Shown: piece after piece, positions 49,964 through 58,190 of the stretch
Numbering within the stretch: the stretch's first letter is position 1
Layout: each line of letters starts with the position of its first letter
NCBI GenBank assembly: GCA_963842975.1
Contig: CAWJIH010000004.1
Location: 248,001 to 312,000 of the forward strand
DNA from: JACJWR01 sp963842975
GTDB lineage: Bacteria; Actinomycetota; Actinomycetes; S36-B12; UBA10799
DNA: 64,000 nucleotides
Direction of reading: 5' to 3'
Position numbers and translations under genes: made by a program
Notes under the pieces: model-generated
Databases searched by the model: none
The model's input: the letters and a program-made list of their open reading frames with translations, nothing else
What the model was told of the DNA's origin: nothing

Positions 49964-50425
49964 TCAGACTTTCGGTTGCGGGTAGGCAAGATCGTTGGCC
50001 AGTCGTCGACCCACCTCGATCTCGGGTTCGATGATGTGCTCGACGCCGATCTGTCGCAGGATTCGGGCGTGTTCGCTGCTCAGGGCCTTCACCCACAACG
50101 TGGGCACACCAAAATCGACCAAGTGTGAAGCGGTCAGGATGCTGGCCTCCAGATTCGTGCCGATGCCCAACACCACGCGGTCGAAGTCTGGAATTGCCAG
50201 CTGCTTGAGTGCGTCCACGGAGGTGGAGTCGGCTTGGGCTACGAAAGTGAGGTGATCGGCCAGTTGCGCCACTAAGTTCGGATCGTTGTCGATACCTAGA
50301 ACTTCGACCCCGGCTTCTTCGAGTTGCAGCCCAACTGCACGGCCGAATCGGCCCAGGCCGATCACGGATGCAGAGTTTCCAGCAGCAATCCGGGCAGGGA
50401 TGCGGTGAGCGAGCGACTTAGCCAA
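49964..50425 (-). CDS. ktrA: KtrA/TrkA-type RCK subunit, short C-terminus
   Basis: Cytoplasmic gating subunit of a potassium uptake system, 153 residues. The RCK_N nucleotide fold is complete: ASVIGLGRFGRAVGLQLEE, GIDNDPNLVAQLADHLTFVA, and ADSTSVDALKQLAIPDFDRV. The usual protein has about 220 residues, with a C-terminal RCK_C domain after the EIEVGRRLANDLA segment. Here it stops right there (AYPQPKV). The 60 bases downstream do not continue RCK_C convincingly in another frame. The gene overlaps ktrB by eight bases. This could be a shortened natural form or a truncation. Confidence 0.85.
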   Translation of the reverse strand: MAKSLAHRIPARIAAGNSASVIGLGRFGRAVGLQLEEAGVEVLGIDNDPNLVAQLADHLTFVAQADSTSVDALKQLAIPDFDRVVLGIGTNLEASILTASHLVDFGVPTLWVKALSSEHARILRQIGVEHIIEPEIEVGRRLANDLAYPQPKV

Positions 50426-51737
50426 TGTAGGGCCTCTCTTCAGGTAAGGAGTAGTGCACGGTTTGGGTGTTCAGCGCCAACGCGGTGGCGAAGGTGATCG
50501 GTCCCAGCCGCCCGATGAACATCAGCAGCATCAGGAGCAGTTGCTGGGCCGAGTCCAGCGACGGGGTGATCCCGGTCGACAACCCGACCGTCGACAGCGC
50601 GGAGGTGACCTCGGTGATGGCTTGCGCAAGGCTGTAGGGAGTGTGCGCGAGAAGCAGCCCGGTCGCGAGCAGGATGATGGAAGTGAATGCCGAGGCGACT
50701 GCGATCGCGCCGCGCTGGGCCGAGGCACTCACGGTCCGGTCGAACACTCGGGTGTCCGGATTGCCGCGCACCTCGGTGATCCAGATCGCGGCCAGCACTG
50801 CCAAGGTTGTGATCTTGAGTCCACCTGCGGTGCTGGCAGGTCCGGCACCGATGTACATCAGCAGATCGGTGATGAACCAGGATTCGGCGCGCAACTCGGT
50901 GATGTCCACCGAGTTGAATCCGCCGGTGCGCGGGAAGACGCTGAGCCCGATGGCGGCGAGGAGCTTTCCTGGAACGCTGAGCTCGCCCAATGTGGCGTCG
51001 TTGGTCCACTCTGTGAGCAGGAACAGCCCGAGACCTCCGAGGAGCAGGACGGCTGTGCCAAGCACCATGATTCGGGTGTGGATCGTCCAGCGTGATCGCC
51101 GTGCCCGGCGGTAGAGGGAACGACGGTGGGCCCACAGCTCGAGCAGCACTGGTAGCCCAAGGCCGCCAACGACGATTCCCACGCACAGCGGGATGATGAT
51201 CCACCAGTCGGTGGCGAAACCAACCAAGTTGTCGCTGAACAACGCGAATCCCAGGTTGTTAAACGCCGAAGCCGAGTGGAAGATCCCGAGCCACGATGAC
51301 TCCAGCAGCCCGTAGTCGTAATGAAGGAAGAAACGCAGCGTCAGCGTGGCTGCAATCAACGCCTGCAAGACGAGGGCCACCCGGCCAACAGCAAAGACCA
51401 CCGACCGCAGGCTGCCCGGATCGACTCCACCCACCTCGGTGGAGGCAGAGGCGCGGGCTCGCAGGCCAAGGCGCCGGGAGAGTCGCATCAGGGCTAGGGA
51501 GGTCAGGGTCATCACTCCGAGGCCGCCGATTTGGCACAGCACGTAGATCACCGCTTGGCCGAAGCCGGTCCAAAACGTTGCCGTATCCACCACCGAAAGC
51601 CCGGTCACACAGACCACCGAGGTGGCGGTAAAAGCCGCCTCCATGAGGGAAGCGCCGCCTTCACCGCGCCCAGCAATCGGCAGGAGCAGCAGCAGCGTGC
51701 CGAGCCCCAGCAGGAACGCGTAGGCGCTCACCACCAT
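50418..51737 (-). CDS. ktrB: KtrB/TrkH potassium transporter
   Basis: Integral membrane potassium-translocating subunit of 439 residues with four MPM-type repeats. Filter loops are seen as TATSVVCVTGLSVVDTATFW, FHSASAFNNLGFALFSDN, SVFPRTGGFNSVDITELR and TEVTSALSTVGLSTGITPSL. GAGPASTAGGLKITTLAVLA is the gating-loop segment. The frame is open 21 codons upstream of the ATG at 51737 (ending in WWLRPAG), without a start codon, so the N-terminus may be a little longer than drawn. It overlaps ktrA, the gene for its regulator, by eight bases. Confidence 0.9.
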   Translation of the reverse strand: MVVSAYAFLLGLGTLLLLLPIAGRGEGGASLMEAAFTATSVVCVTGLSVVDTATFWTGFGQAVIYVLCQIGGLGVMTLTSLALMRLSRRLGLRARASASTEVGGVDPGSLRSVVFAVGRVALVLQALIAATLTLRFFLHYDYGLLESSWLGIFHSASAFNNLGFALFSDNLVGFATDWWIIIPLCVGIVVGGLGLPVLLELWAHRRSLYRRARRSRWTIHTRIMVLGTAVLLLGGLGLFLLTEWTNDATLGELSVPGKLLAAIGLSVFPRTGGFNSVDITELRAESWFITDLLMYIGAGPASTAGGLKITTLAVLAAIWITEVRGNPDTRVFDRTVSASAQRGAIAVASAFTSIILLATGLLLAHTPYSLAQAITEVTSALSTVGLSTGITPSLDSAQQLLLMLLMFIGRLGPITFATALALNTQTVHYSLPEERPYIG

Positions 51738-51797
51738 GCCGGCGGGCCGCAGCCACCAGGCCCCGATCTCGCGGGGGAATAGGAGGTTCCCACGAAG

Positions 51798-53465
51798 CTA
51801 GTGCTGGCGCAGCCAGACGGTGGAATCCGCTGGCACTTCGACTAGTTGCGAACCGGTTGCCACGGAAGGGTCAGAGGCGAGCATGACGGTCCCGGCAGTC
51901 AGATCAGCGGAAAGTGGCAGGGCGTCACCGCGGGTGTTCACGATGACGGTCACTGGAGAGTCGTCGTGCGCCACAACCAGACCCAGGACCCCCTCGGGAG
52001 TGTCGAGCCAGCGCACCTCGCCACTGCCGAGCCCGGGGTGAATTGCCCGCAGGGACAGCGCACGTCGATACAGCATCAGCATCGAATCGGGTTCGGAATC
52101 TTGGGCAGCGACCGTGAGCGAGGACCAGCCGGGCGGCATGGGCAGCCAGGTGTCCGCGTTGGTCGAGAAGCCGTAGGGGGGTGCATCGCCGGACCAGGGC
52201 ATCGGTACGCGACAGCCATCCCGACCCCGTTCGCTGTGGCCGCTGCGTTCCCAAACTGGATCCTGGAGGGCTGATTCCGGCAGATCATCGATGTTGGGTA
52301 GGCCGAGTTCCTGGCCGTTGTAGAGGTAGACCGTGCCCGGCAACGCGAGCATGAGCAAGGCCATCGCGCGGTGACGCCTGGTGCCGAGGTCGATGTCAAC
52401 GGCGGCGCTTTGCGCCAACGCCGGCACGTACTCGCCGACCAGGCTCAGCGTTGAGCCGTATCGACTCGCCGAACGGGGCATGTCGTGGTTGTCGGTCACC
52501 CAGGTGGTGGGCGCGCCGACGGCTTCGTTCGCAGCGAGCGCGGAGGTGATGGCAGAGCGGATCGAATCGGCTTCCCACGGGCTGCGGGTGAAGGCGAAGT
52601 TGAAAGCCAGGTTCATCTCGTCGGGTCGTAGGAAAAGCGCCACGATGTCGGCGTCGGCACCAGTTTCGATCACCGCCATCCGGTCGCCGTCGAACGAATC
52701 GAAAACCGTCCGGAATTCGCGGTAGATGTGGTGCACCCCGCTGGCTTCATCCTTGGGGATCAGGGGCTGCCCATCGTCGGTATCGGGGAAGCCGGGATCC
52801 TTCATCGGCGCATCGGAGACGTCGATGCGGAAGCCGTCGATCCCTCGAGCCAGCCAGAAGCGCAGCACATCGCTGAATTCGGGCAGCACCTCACGGTTGC
52901 GCCAGTTGAGGTCAGGCTGTTCGGCGGCGAACAGGTGGTAATACCACTCGCCGGGGCTGCCGTCCGATTCGGTAATTCGGGTCCAGGAGGGACCGCCGAA
53001 GACGCTACGCCAGTTGTTGGGGGGCAGTTCGCCGTGCTCCCCCCGGCCGGGTCGGAACAGGTAGCGGTCGCGTTCGGGGCTACCCGGGCCAGCGGCCACC
53101 GCGGCGCGAAACCAGGGGTGTTCGGACGACGTGTGGTTCGGCACGAAGTCGAGCGTGATCTTCAGCCCGCGGTCGTGGCACGCAGCGATGAGGTCGTCCA
53201 TGTCGGACAGGTCGCCGAAGATGGGGTCGATATCGCGGTAGTCCGAGACGTCGTAGCCGTGGTCGGCCTGGGGGCTCACCATCACCGGGCCAAGCCAGAT
53301 CCCGTTCACGCCCAGCGATTCGATGTAGTCGAGGTGGTCGATGATTCCGCGCAGGTCACCCACTCCGTCGCCGTTGCTGTCGGCGAAGGACCGGGGGTAG
53401 ATCTGATACATCACTGCATCGCGCCACCACTCGGTGTGGGCAGGGGAGTTTCCAGGGGAAGACAC
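51798..53465 (-). CDS. GH13 alpha-glucosidase
   Basis: Retaining alpha-glucosidase of the oligo-1,6-glucosidase/MalL type, 555 residues. It opens with WWRDAVMYQIYPRSFADSNG (standard for this branch). GH13 regions: ITLDFVPNHTS (I), GIDGFRIDVSDAPM (II, with the nucleophile Asp), AVIETGADADIV (III, the acid Glu) and VTDNHDMPRS (IV). Region II differs from the usual DVAxGM, which may change specificity. It would work on maltooligosaccharides or isomaltose. It lies 59 bases from ktrB on the minus strand, and a 780-base gap is upstream. Confidence 0.92.
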   Translation of the reverse strand: MSSPGNSPAHTEWWRDAVMYQIYPRSFADSNGDGVGDLRGIIDHLDYIESLGVNGIWLGPVMVSPQADHGYDVSDYRDIDPIFGDLSDMDDLIAACHDRGLKITLDFVPNHTSSEHPWFRAAVAAGPGSPERDRYLFRPGRGEHGELPPNNWRSVFGGPSWTRITESDGSPGEWYYHLFAAEQPDLNWRNREVLPEFSDVLRFWLARGIDGFRIDVSDAPMKDPGFPDTDDGQPLIPKDEASGVHHIYREFRTVFDSFDGDRMAVIETGADADIVALFLRPDEMNLAFNFAFTRSPWEADSIRSAITSALAANEAVGAPTTWVTDNHDMPRSASRYGSTLSLVGEYVPALAQSAAVDIDLGTRRHRAMALLMLALPGTVYLYNGQELGLPNIDDLPESALQDPVWERSGHSERGRDGCRVPMPWSGDAPPYGFSTNADTWLPMPPGWSSLTVAAQDSEPDSMLMLYRRALSLRAIHPGLGSGEVRWLDTPEGVLGLVVAHDDSPVTVIVNTRGDALPLSADLTAGTVMLASDPSVATGSQLVEVPADSTVWLRQH

Positions 53466-54243
53466 AGCGCAACGCTAGGGCAGGGACTGCCTGTGATGCA
53501 GCCCCTGCCCTGCAGCAGTCCGCTGCCCTCGGTGTCAGCGCAAGTTCGACTGAGGGAATTCAGCAGGGCTTGTCCATTGGCGACGTTTGACTAATCGTAG
53601 TTGATGTGCGCGTGAGGCCGCGGTCCGGGATGTCGGCTGCCTTGGGAATCACGGCGGACCGTAGGTGGCCAAGACGCCGGTGGCAGGGTTGTCGGAATGG
53701 AACTTTCGAGGTGGCACGCGATGGCTGGTGAAACCGGCGCCAGTCAGGTAGCGCGCCACGATGTCGTGGTAGTCGATCACACGGGTTCCGGGTTCGCGGT
53801 CTGCCGGTCGGGGTCTGGCGGTTGGCCGTTGTGGTGGCCGTAGCTGGGTCAGCGGCGCGTTTGTCCGGCTAGGGTTCATGCGGCGTCTCGCCTCGGATTG
53901 CTCTCATGGACATCAATCGCTCCGTCAAAGCTCCCCGCTGACCGGCGGTTTCGTGGACGCGTTTGCGTTCACATCTGATGTCCAACCTAGCGAGTTTCTC
54001 GGAGAGTGTCCGATAGCCCAATCGGGTGACATCGGAAGGTCACGAGGCCTCCTTGTCGCAGTGGTTGGGCGTCCATTGGTCGGGTCAGCGGCCGGGACTC
54101 ATTGATTGCCAACACTTCTGGCCGTTTGCGGATGGGGGAGGCCTTGTGTCGTTGAGGCCGCAGGAGCAGGCTGGAAGGGTGCCGGTGAATACCCATCGGC
54201 ACTGCGCCTCGCGTCCTGAGGCGACCTTGGGAAAGGGGTCGTC
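53466..54243. other. Intergenic region of about 780 bases
   Basis: Between the divergent GH13 and DUF6777-type genes. A stem of nine bases (AGGGCAGGG with CCCTGCCCT, 53477-53511) lies just upstream of the GH13 gene and might be an operator. Two short frames, at 53649-53879 and 53987-54202 on the minus strand, have no clear start signals or families, although the first ends in a structured-looking peptide. Composition is less extreme here than in flanking genes. It could be a relic of a lost gene; I see no terminal repeats. Confidence 0.5.
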
Positions 54244-55593
54244 ATGAGCGGTGAATCAACTGGTGGATCGTGGGAATGGAACGGCGAAGAGTGGCTGTGG
54301 TGGGATGGCTCGGAGTGGCTGACCGCCGACCAAGTGGCCGAGATGTCGGCGATTCCGCCGGCGCCACCGCAGGTCGCTGCAGAGCCAGCAACAGTTCCCC
54401 AGCCTGTGTCGGCGCAAGCCAGCGGCGGCGGTTCCTATGCTGGACCTACCGCGGCGCCAGCCAGACGCGGGCTCTCAGGTGGCGGCATCACCGCGATCAT
54501 TTTGGGCGTGGTGCTGGTCCTCGTACTGGTCGGAACCGGAATTGCCTTCGTGATGATGCGATTGAACGCTGGCGACGATGACGTTGTGACGCTAGAGACT
54601 GAGCCGGTTTCGTCTGCGAGTTCTCCGTTCACACCTCCGATGGGCACCGACACCCCGGTGGTCAGCCCGGTCGCAGTCAGCGGTGTGCAGAGCGTCAACC
54701 CTGAGACTCAAGGACTGTTTGGCGGAACCTTGAACAACTCCTCTTGCGACAAGGACGCACTGGTGGCCTACCTGCAAGCGAATCCGGACAAAGCTGGTCC
54801 GTGGGCGGAGACGCTGGGTATCACCACTGCGCAGATCCCCTCATTCGTCGGCGAACTCACTCCGGTGCTGTTGCGCAGCGACACCGCCGTGACGAATCAC
54901 GGCTTCGAGAACGGCCGAATCACCGTGGTGCCAGCGGTACTGCAGGCTGGAACCGCAGTGATGGTGAACAAGAACGGTCAACCCGTGGTGAAGTGCTACT
55001 GCGGCAATCCGCTGACGCCTCCGCCGCCGATGACGAAGGCCAAGTACACCGGGCCGCAATGGCCCACCTTCGTGCCCGGATCGATGACCGTGGTGGCGCC
55101 AACCACTGTGATCATTCAGAACTTCACGTTGGTCGATGTGACGACCAACGTGACGTTTGTGCGTGCGGCAGGTACTACCGGAGCCGAGGACACGGTGATC
55201 GGCGATGCTGCCACCCCAACGCCAGCACCCACCCCTACTCAAACCCAGGCGCCGGCCCCGACACAGCAGCCGCTTCCCACTCAGCAGCCGCTGCCGACGT
55301 TCACCCCGCCGGTGGCGCCACCGACGCAAGGGGTCACGGAGTCCGGACGCGAAAGCGCCGCCATCGCCGCGTGGCAGGACCGGTACCTAGCTTGTGTCGT
55401 CGCTGCTGGAGAGACGTCCGAGGGCGTGGAGGATGTTTTCGCGCAGGCGACCTTCGAGGCCGCGCCAACTGGCAATGCAACTGGCGAATACGTGGTGCTC
55501 GCCACCGACGAGTCGGGAGGCTTCGAATACATCGTCAACGTCGACAGCGGAACTGTCACTCCGTCGAGTGCAGACGCCAATCGGTATGGCTGA
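54244..55593 (+). CDS. DUF6777-type membrane protein
   Basis: A 449-residue single-pass protein. The cytoplasmic start (WEWNGEEWLWWDGSEWL) is a tryptophan-rich, SHOCT/DUF2510-like tip. A transmembrane helix (TAIILGVVLVLVLVGTGIAF) is at about residue 85. Outside lies a domain with DALVAYLQANPDKAGPWAE, LTPVLLRSDTAVTNHGFEN and LQAGTAVMVNKNGQPVVKCY, with CYCGNPLTPPPP, which I recognise as the DUF6777 pattern of actinobacteria. A Thr/Pro/Gln linker and a short cystatin-like end follow. Function is unknown. It is followed by a CYTH gene 102 bases on. Confidence 0.75.
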   Translation: MSGESTGGSWEWNGEEWLWWDGSEWLTADQVAEMSAIPPAPPQVAAEPATVPQPVSAQASGGGSYAGPTAAPARRGLSGGGITAIILGVVLVLVLVGTGIAFVMMRLNAGDDDVVTLETEPVSSASSPFTPPMGTDTPVVSPVAVSGVQSVNPETQGLFGGTLNNSSCDKDALVAYLQANPDKAGPWAETLGITTAQIPSFVGELTPVLLRSDTAVTNHGFENGRITVVPAVLQAGTAVMVNKNGQPVVKCYCGNPLTPPPPMTKAKYTGPQWPTFVPGSMTVVAPTTVIIQNFTLVDVTTNVTFVRAAGTTGAEDTVIGDAATPTPAPTPTQTQAPAPTQQPLPTQQPLPTFTPPVAPPTQGVTESGRESAAIAAWQDRYLACVVAAGETSEGVEDVFAQATFEAAPTGNATGEYVVLATDESGGFEYIVNVDSGTVTPSSADANRYG

Positions 55594-55695
55594 ATTCTGC
55601 CCAGGCACATTCGATTGACCTGCATTTTCGTGTGCCCCGCCGCCAGGTCCGAGCCGTCGCCGGCATAGGACGGAGTGCTGCCACAATGGCGAACC

Positions 55696-56190
55696 ATGGG
55701 TACAGAGATCGAACGAAAGTTCCTCGTCCGTGGCGAGTCGTGGCGTGATGCGGTCAGCGAGCAACGCCGCATCGTGCAGGGATACATCGCGCACACCAGC
55801 AACGCCACCGTTCGGGTTCGGGTCGCCGGCGAAAAGGCCACGCTTACGTTGAAAGGCACCTCGACGGGGATCTCGCGCAGCGAATTCGAATATGAGGTTC
55901 CGGTCGACGACGCGTTGATGATGCTCGACGAACTGGCCAGCGGTCCGGTGATCGACAAGGTGCGCCATCTGATTCCGGTCGGATCCCACACTTGGGAACT
56001 TGACGTATTCGACGGTGACAATGCTGGGCTGGTGATGGCTGAGGTCGAGTTATCGGATGCCGAGGAGCGATTCGAGTTGCCGTCATGGGCGGGGACCGAG
56101 GTCTCCGACGATGAGCGCTTCTACAACGTCAACCTGGCGTCGCATCCGTTTGGTGAGTGGGCTGACGACGCGCCGGGTGCAGCGGAATGA
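55696..56190 (+). CDS. CYTH-domain triphosphate tunnel protein
   Basis: A 164-residue member of the CYTH family. The ExExK motif starts it (EIERKFLV), followed by VRVRVAGEKATLTLKGT with the basic tunnel residues, SRSEFEYEVPVDDAL, IDKVRHLIPV, WELDVFDGDNAGLVMAEVEL and VSDDERFYNVNLA. Members hydrolyse inorganic triphosphate or similar compounds with a metal; activity on adenylate is possible but rarer. The ATG at 55696 is the start of similarity; an earlier in-frame start was rejected. Confidence 0.88.
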   Translation: MGTEIERKFLVRGESWRDAVSEQRRIVQGYIAHTSNATVRVRVAGEKATLTLKGTSTGISRSEFEYEVPVDDALMMLDELASGPVIDKVRHLIPVGSHTWELDVFDGDNAGLVMAEVELSDAEERFELPSWAGTEVSDDERFYNVNLASHPFGEWADDAPGAAE

Positions 56191-56239
56191 CCCACGGGCA
56201 CTGCCGGCCGCGGGTGGCTGGGGGCTAGCCCTGCCAGGA

Positions 56240-56701
56240 TTAAGGCCGCTCCGCCGCGGCCGCGATATCACGCAGGTCCGAAGCCATGACGCGTTTGGTG
56301 ATAAGGGAACCCACCCATCCGAATACCAGCCAAGTCACCTTGGTCACAAGTCCCGAAGTCGACTGTTCACCGGAGAATGCCATCCGAATAAGTGATCCGG
56401 AATCTTCTGCGCGTACCGTGATTTCGGTGGTGTAATCCACCCCTCCGGCGTGCGCGGTGAGCACAGTGCGGTGCGGCGGATCGACCTCTGCCACCTGCAT
56501 CGTTTGGGTTTCGGCTCGACCCATCATGGTGCGTGTCTCTCGCCACTTTGTTCCCACCGCATAGGGGCCTTCCGTCAGCACCTCTATGTGCTGGATCCCG
56601 CTGATCACCGTGGCCGAGGACTCCAGGTCAGTCAGCACTGCCCACACCTGTTCGACGGTGGCGCTAGTGCTTTGCTCCACGGCAATTGAGTGTTGGGCCA
56701 T
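56240..56701 (-). CDS. SRPBCC/polyketide-cyclase-like protein
   Basis: A 153-residue START/SRPBCC fold protein: VEQSTSATVEQVWAVLTDLE at the N-terminus, GTKWRETRTMMGRAETQTMQ in the middle strands and WVGSLITKRVMASDLRDIAA in the final long helix. Such proteins bind hydrophobic ligands. Family members in actinobacteria are often annotated polyketide cyclase/dehydrase or coenzyme Q-binding, without proven activity. It is convergent with the CYTH gene and divergent from the DUF3068 gene. Confidence 0.82.
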   Translation of the reverse strand: MAQHSIAVEQSTSATVEQVWAVLTDLESSATVISGIQHIEVLTEGPYAVGTKWRETRTMMGRAETQTMQVAEVDPPHRTVLTAHAGGVDYTTEITVRAEDSGSLIRMAFSGEQSTSGLVTKVTWLVFGWVGSLITKRVMASDLRDIAAAAERP

Positions 56702-56877
56702 GACTGTCCCTTCCGGGGGCTGGGGGTGGCCGGCGCGGCCAGTTGAGTCTGGTCGGGATCGCTTTTTGCCACCCTAGCGCCACGAATATGTCATCCCTTT
56801 GGCGTTTAGGGGGAATCCGCGGCCTGCACGGTTTATGCTGCGGGAAATCCGGCAGCCAAAGAGGCGGGATCGACGTC

Positions 56878-56882
56878 AGGAG
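56878..56882 (+). promoter_or_regulatory. Ribosome binding site deciding a TTG start
   Basis: AGGAG lies six bases before the TTG at 56889, from which the hydrophobic signal-like start of the DUF3068 protein is read. It favours this start over an upstream in-frame ATG at 56799 that has no such site. Confidence 0.7.
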
Positions 56883-56888
56883 CACATC

Positions 56889-57926
56889 TTGAAAGTTGTA
56901 GGCATAATTCTCATCGTTGTCGGAGTCCTGCTCGGTATTGCGGGATTCGCGGCTCCGATCGTCGGAGCCACCGTGGCAGTCGGCACGGTGAATACGACGG
57001 ACACCACCTCAATCGCCGAAGGGACCCTGCCGACGTTGCTGAGTCCGGCGAAGTTGCTGGCGAATCCGTCGGACCCATACGACACCGATGTGCCGTTCAA
57101 GCAGACTCGGACCGTCCAGGCCGACAGCGAAGCGATGGAGCAGCAGGACGCTATTGACGCTGGCGCCACGATCTTCGACACGACCGCCACGACTGTGCGC
57201 ACAGACACTGATGCGGTACTGTCTAAGGCCGGTGCCATCTACGCGTTCAACGCAGGCGACAGCGAGCTCATCAACTGCTGCGGCGCCACTCTGGTGAACT
57301 ACGACGCTGACGACAATCCAGTCGACGTGAACGTCGAATTCAGCGGCCAGATGCCGTTGAAGTTCCCGTTCGATTCGCCGAAGGCGGATGTCCAGTACTG
57401 GGTCGACGCCCTGCAGGCGCCTGCAACCGCCAAGTACGTGGAGGAGGTTGAGGAATACGGGATGACGCTGCACCGCTACGTGATGACCATCGAGCCCACG
57501 GAGACCCCGGCGCAGCCGCTGGCTATTCCGGTTGCGATTGCCCGCAACGCCGTCGGTGCTATCGCCCCGCAATTGGCCGATCAGATCCCAGCCGAAGGCA
57601 ACCTGGAACTCTACGAGTGGTACCAGGCGGAGAACGAGTTCTTCGTCGAGCCGCTGTCCGGCCAGATTGTCAACGGCACGGTCAACGACAAGACCACCTT
57701 CCGCCTCCAGGGAGGCACTGAGGACATCCTCACCAAGGTCGAGACCCTAGGCGGTTCAGCGAATGTTGAAGCTGGCGCGGCAGACATCAAGGCCTCGGCG
57801 GATCAATTGAGGACGGTTGCCATGGCGACCCCGATTCTCCTCGGGCTTGGGCTGGTGCTGCTCATCGTGGGCATCGTGCTTCTGGTTATGGCTGGCAAGA
57901 AGAAGAAAGCGACTTCGGCCGCCTGA
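56889..57926 (+). CDS. DUF3068 family (PorA-like) membrane protein
   Basis: A 345-residue protein with a helix at each end: VVGIILIVVGVLLGIAGFAA and TPILLGLGLVLLIVGIVLLV, then a short Lys-rich tail. The middle 280 residues are extracytoplasmic and have the DUF3068 pattern, with DAVLSKAGAIYAFNAGDSEL, FPFDSPKADVQYWVDAL and LELYEWYQAENEFFVEPLSG. DUF3068 proteins are called porin PorA family in some databases, but a pore role is unproven. The start is a TTG with AGGAG six bases before it. A strong terminator follows its stop. Confidence 0.82.
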   Translation: MKVVGIILIVVGVLLGIAGFAAPIVGATVAVGTVNTTDTTSIAEGTLPTLLSPAKLLANPSDPYDTDVPFKQTRTVQADSEAMEQQDAIDAGATIFDTTATTVRTDTDAVLSKAGAIYAFNAGDSELINCCGATLVNYDADDNPVDVNVEFSGQMPLKFPFDSPKADVQYWVDALQAPATAKYVEEVEEYGMTLHRYVMTIEPTETPAQPLAIPVAIARNAVGAIAPQLADQIPAEGNLELYEWYQAENEFFVEPLSGQIVNGTVNDKTTFRLQGGTEDILTKVETLGGSANVEAGAADIKASADQLRTVAMATPILLGLGLVLLIVGIVLLVMAGKKKKATSAA

Positions 57927-57963
57927 CGGTAAGGCCGCTTGGCCTCCGCGAGGTCTGGCTGCT

Positions 57964-58000
57964 GACCGGGGCACCCCACATGCCGTGGGGTGCCCCGGTC
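57964..58000 (+). terminator. Intrinsic terminator after the DUF3068 gene
   Basis: GACCGGGGCACCCCAC and GTGGGGTGCCCCGGTC form a perfect 16-bp stem with a five-base loop, followed by ATTTGTT. It separates the DUF3068 gene from tRNA-Thr. Confidence 0.92.
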
Positions 58001-58072
58001 ATTTGTTGCGGGGGTCGTATAGTTACGCCGTGGTGGGGCGAGGGTCGCAACGAATCGATCCAGCGTCCCCAC

Positions 58073-58145
58073 GCCGCCTTAGCTCAGATGGCAGAGCAAC
58101 GCACTCGTAATGCGTAGGTCTGGGGTTCGATTCCCCAAGGCGGCT
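58073..58145 (+). tRNA. tRNA-Thr (anticodon CGT)
   Basis: The acceptor stem GCCGCCT pairs with AGGCGGC. The anticodon stem ACGCA/TGCGT closes loop CTCGTAA, giving anticodon CGT for ACG codons. The T arm TGGGG-TTCGATT-CCCCA is perfect. The three bases after the discriminator T are CCA, so the tail may be encoded (58146-58148). Confidence 0.95.
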
Positions 58146-58151
58146 CCACAA

Positions 58152-58190
58152 AGGCCCAGGTCAGAGGCACATTGCCAACGACCTGGGCCT
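58152..58190 (+). terminator. Intrinsic terminator of tRNA-Thr
   Basis: AGGCCCAGGTC and GACCTGGGCCT form an 11-bp stem with a 17-base loop, followed by TTAT. It starts four bases after the tRNA CCA end. Confidence 0.88.

Noticed and set aside
53649..54202. Transposase or HNH gene fragments in the 780-base gap
   Set aside because: No DDE or HNH signature, no terminal inverted repeats and no target-site duplication could be seen.
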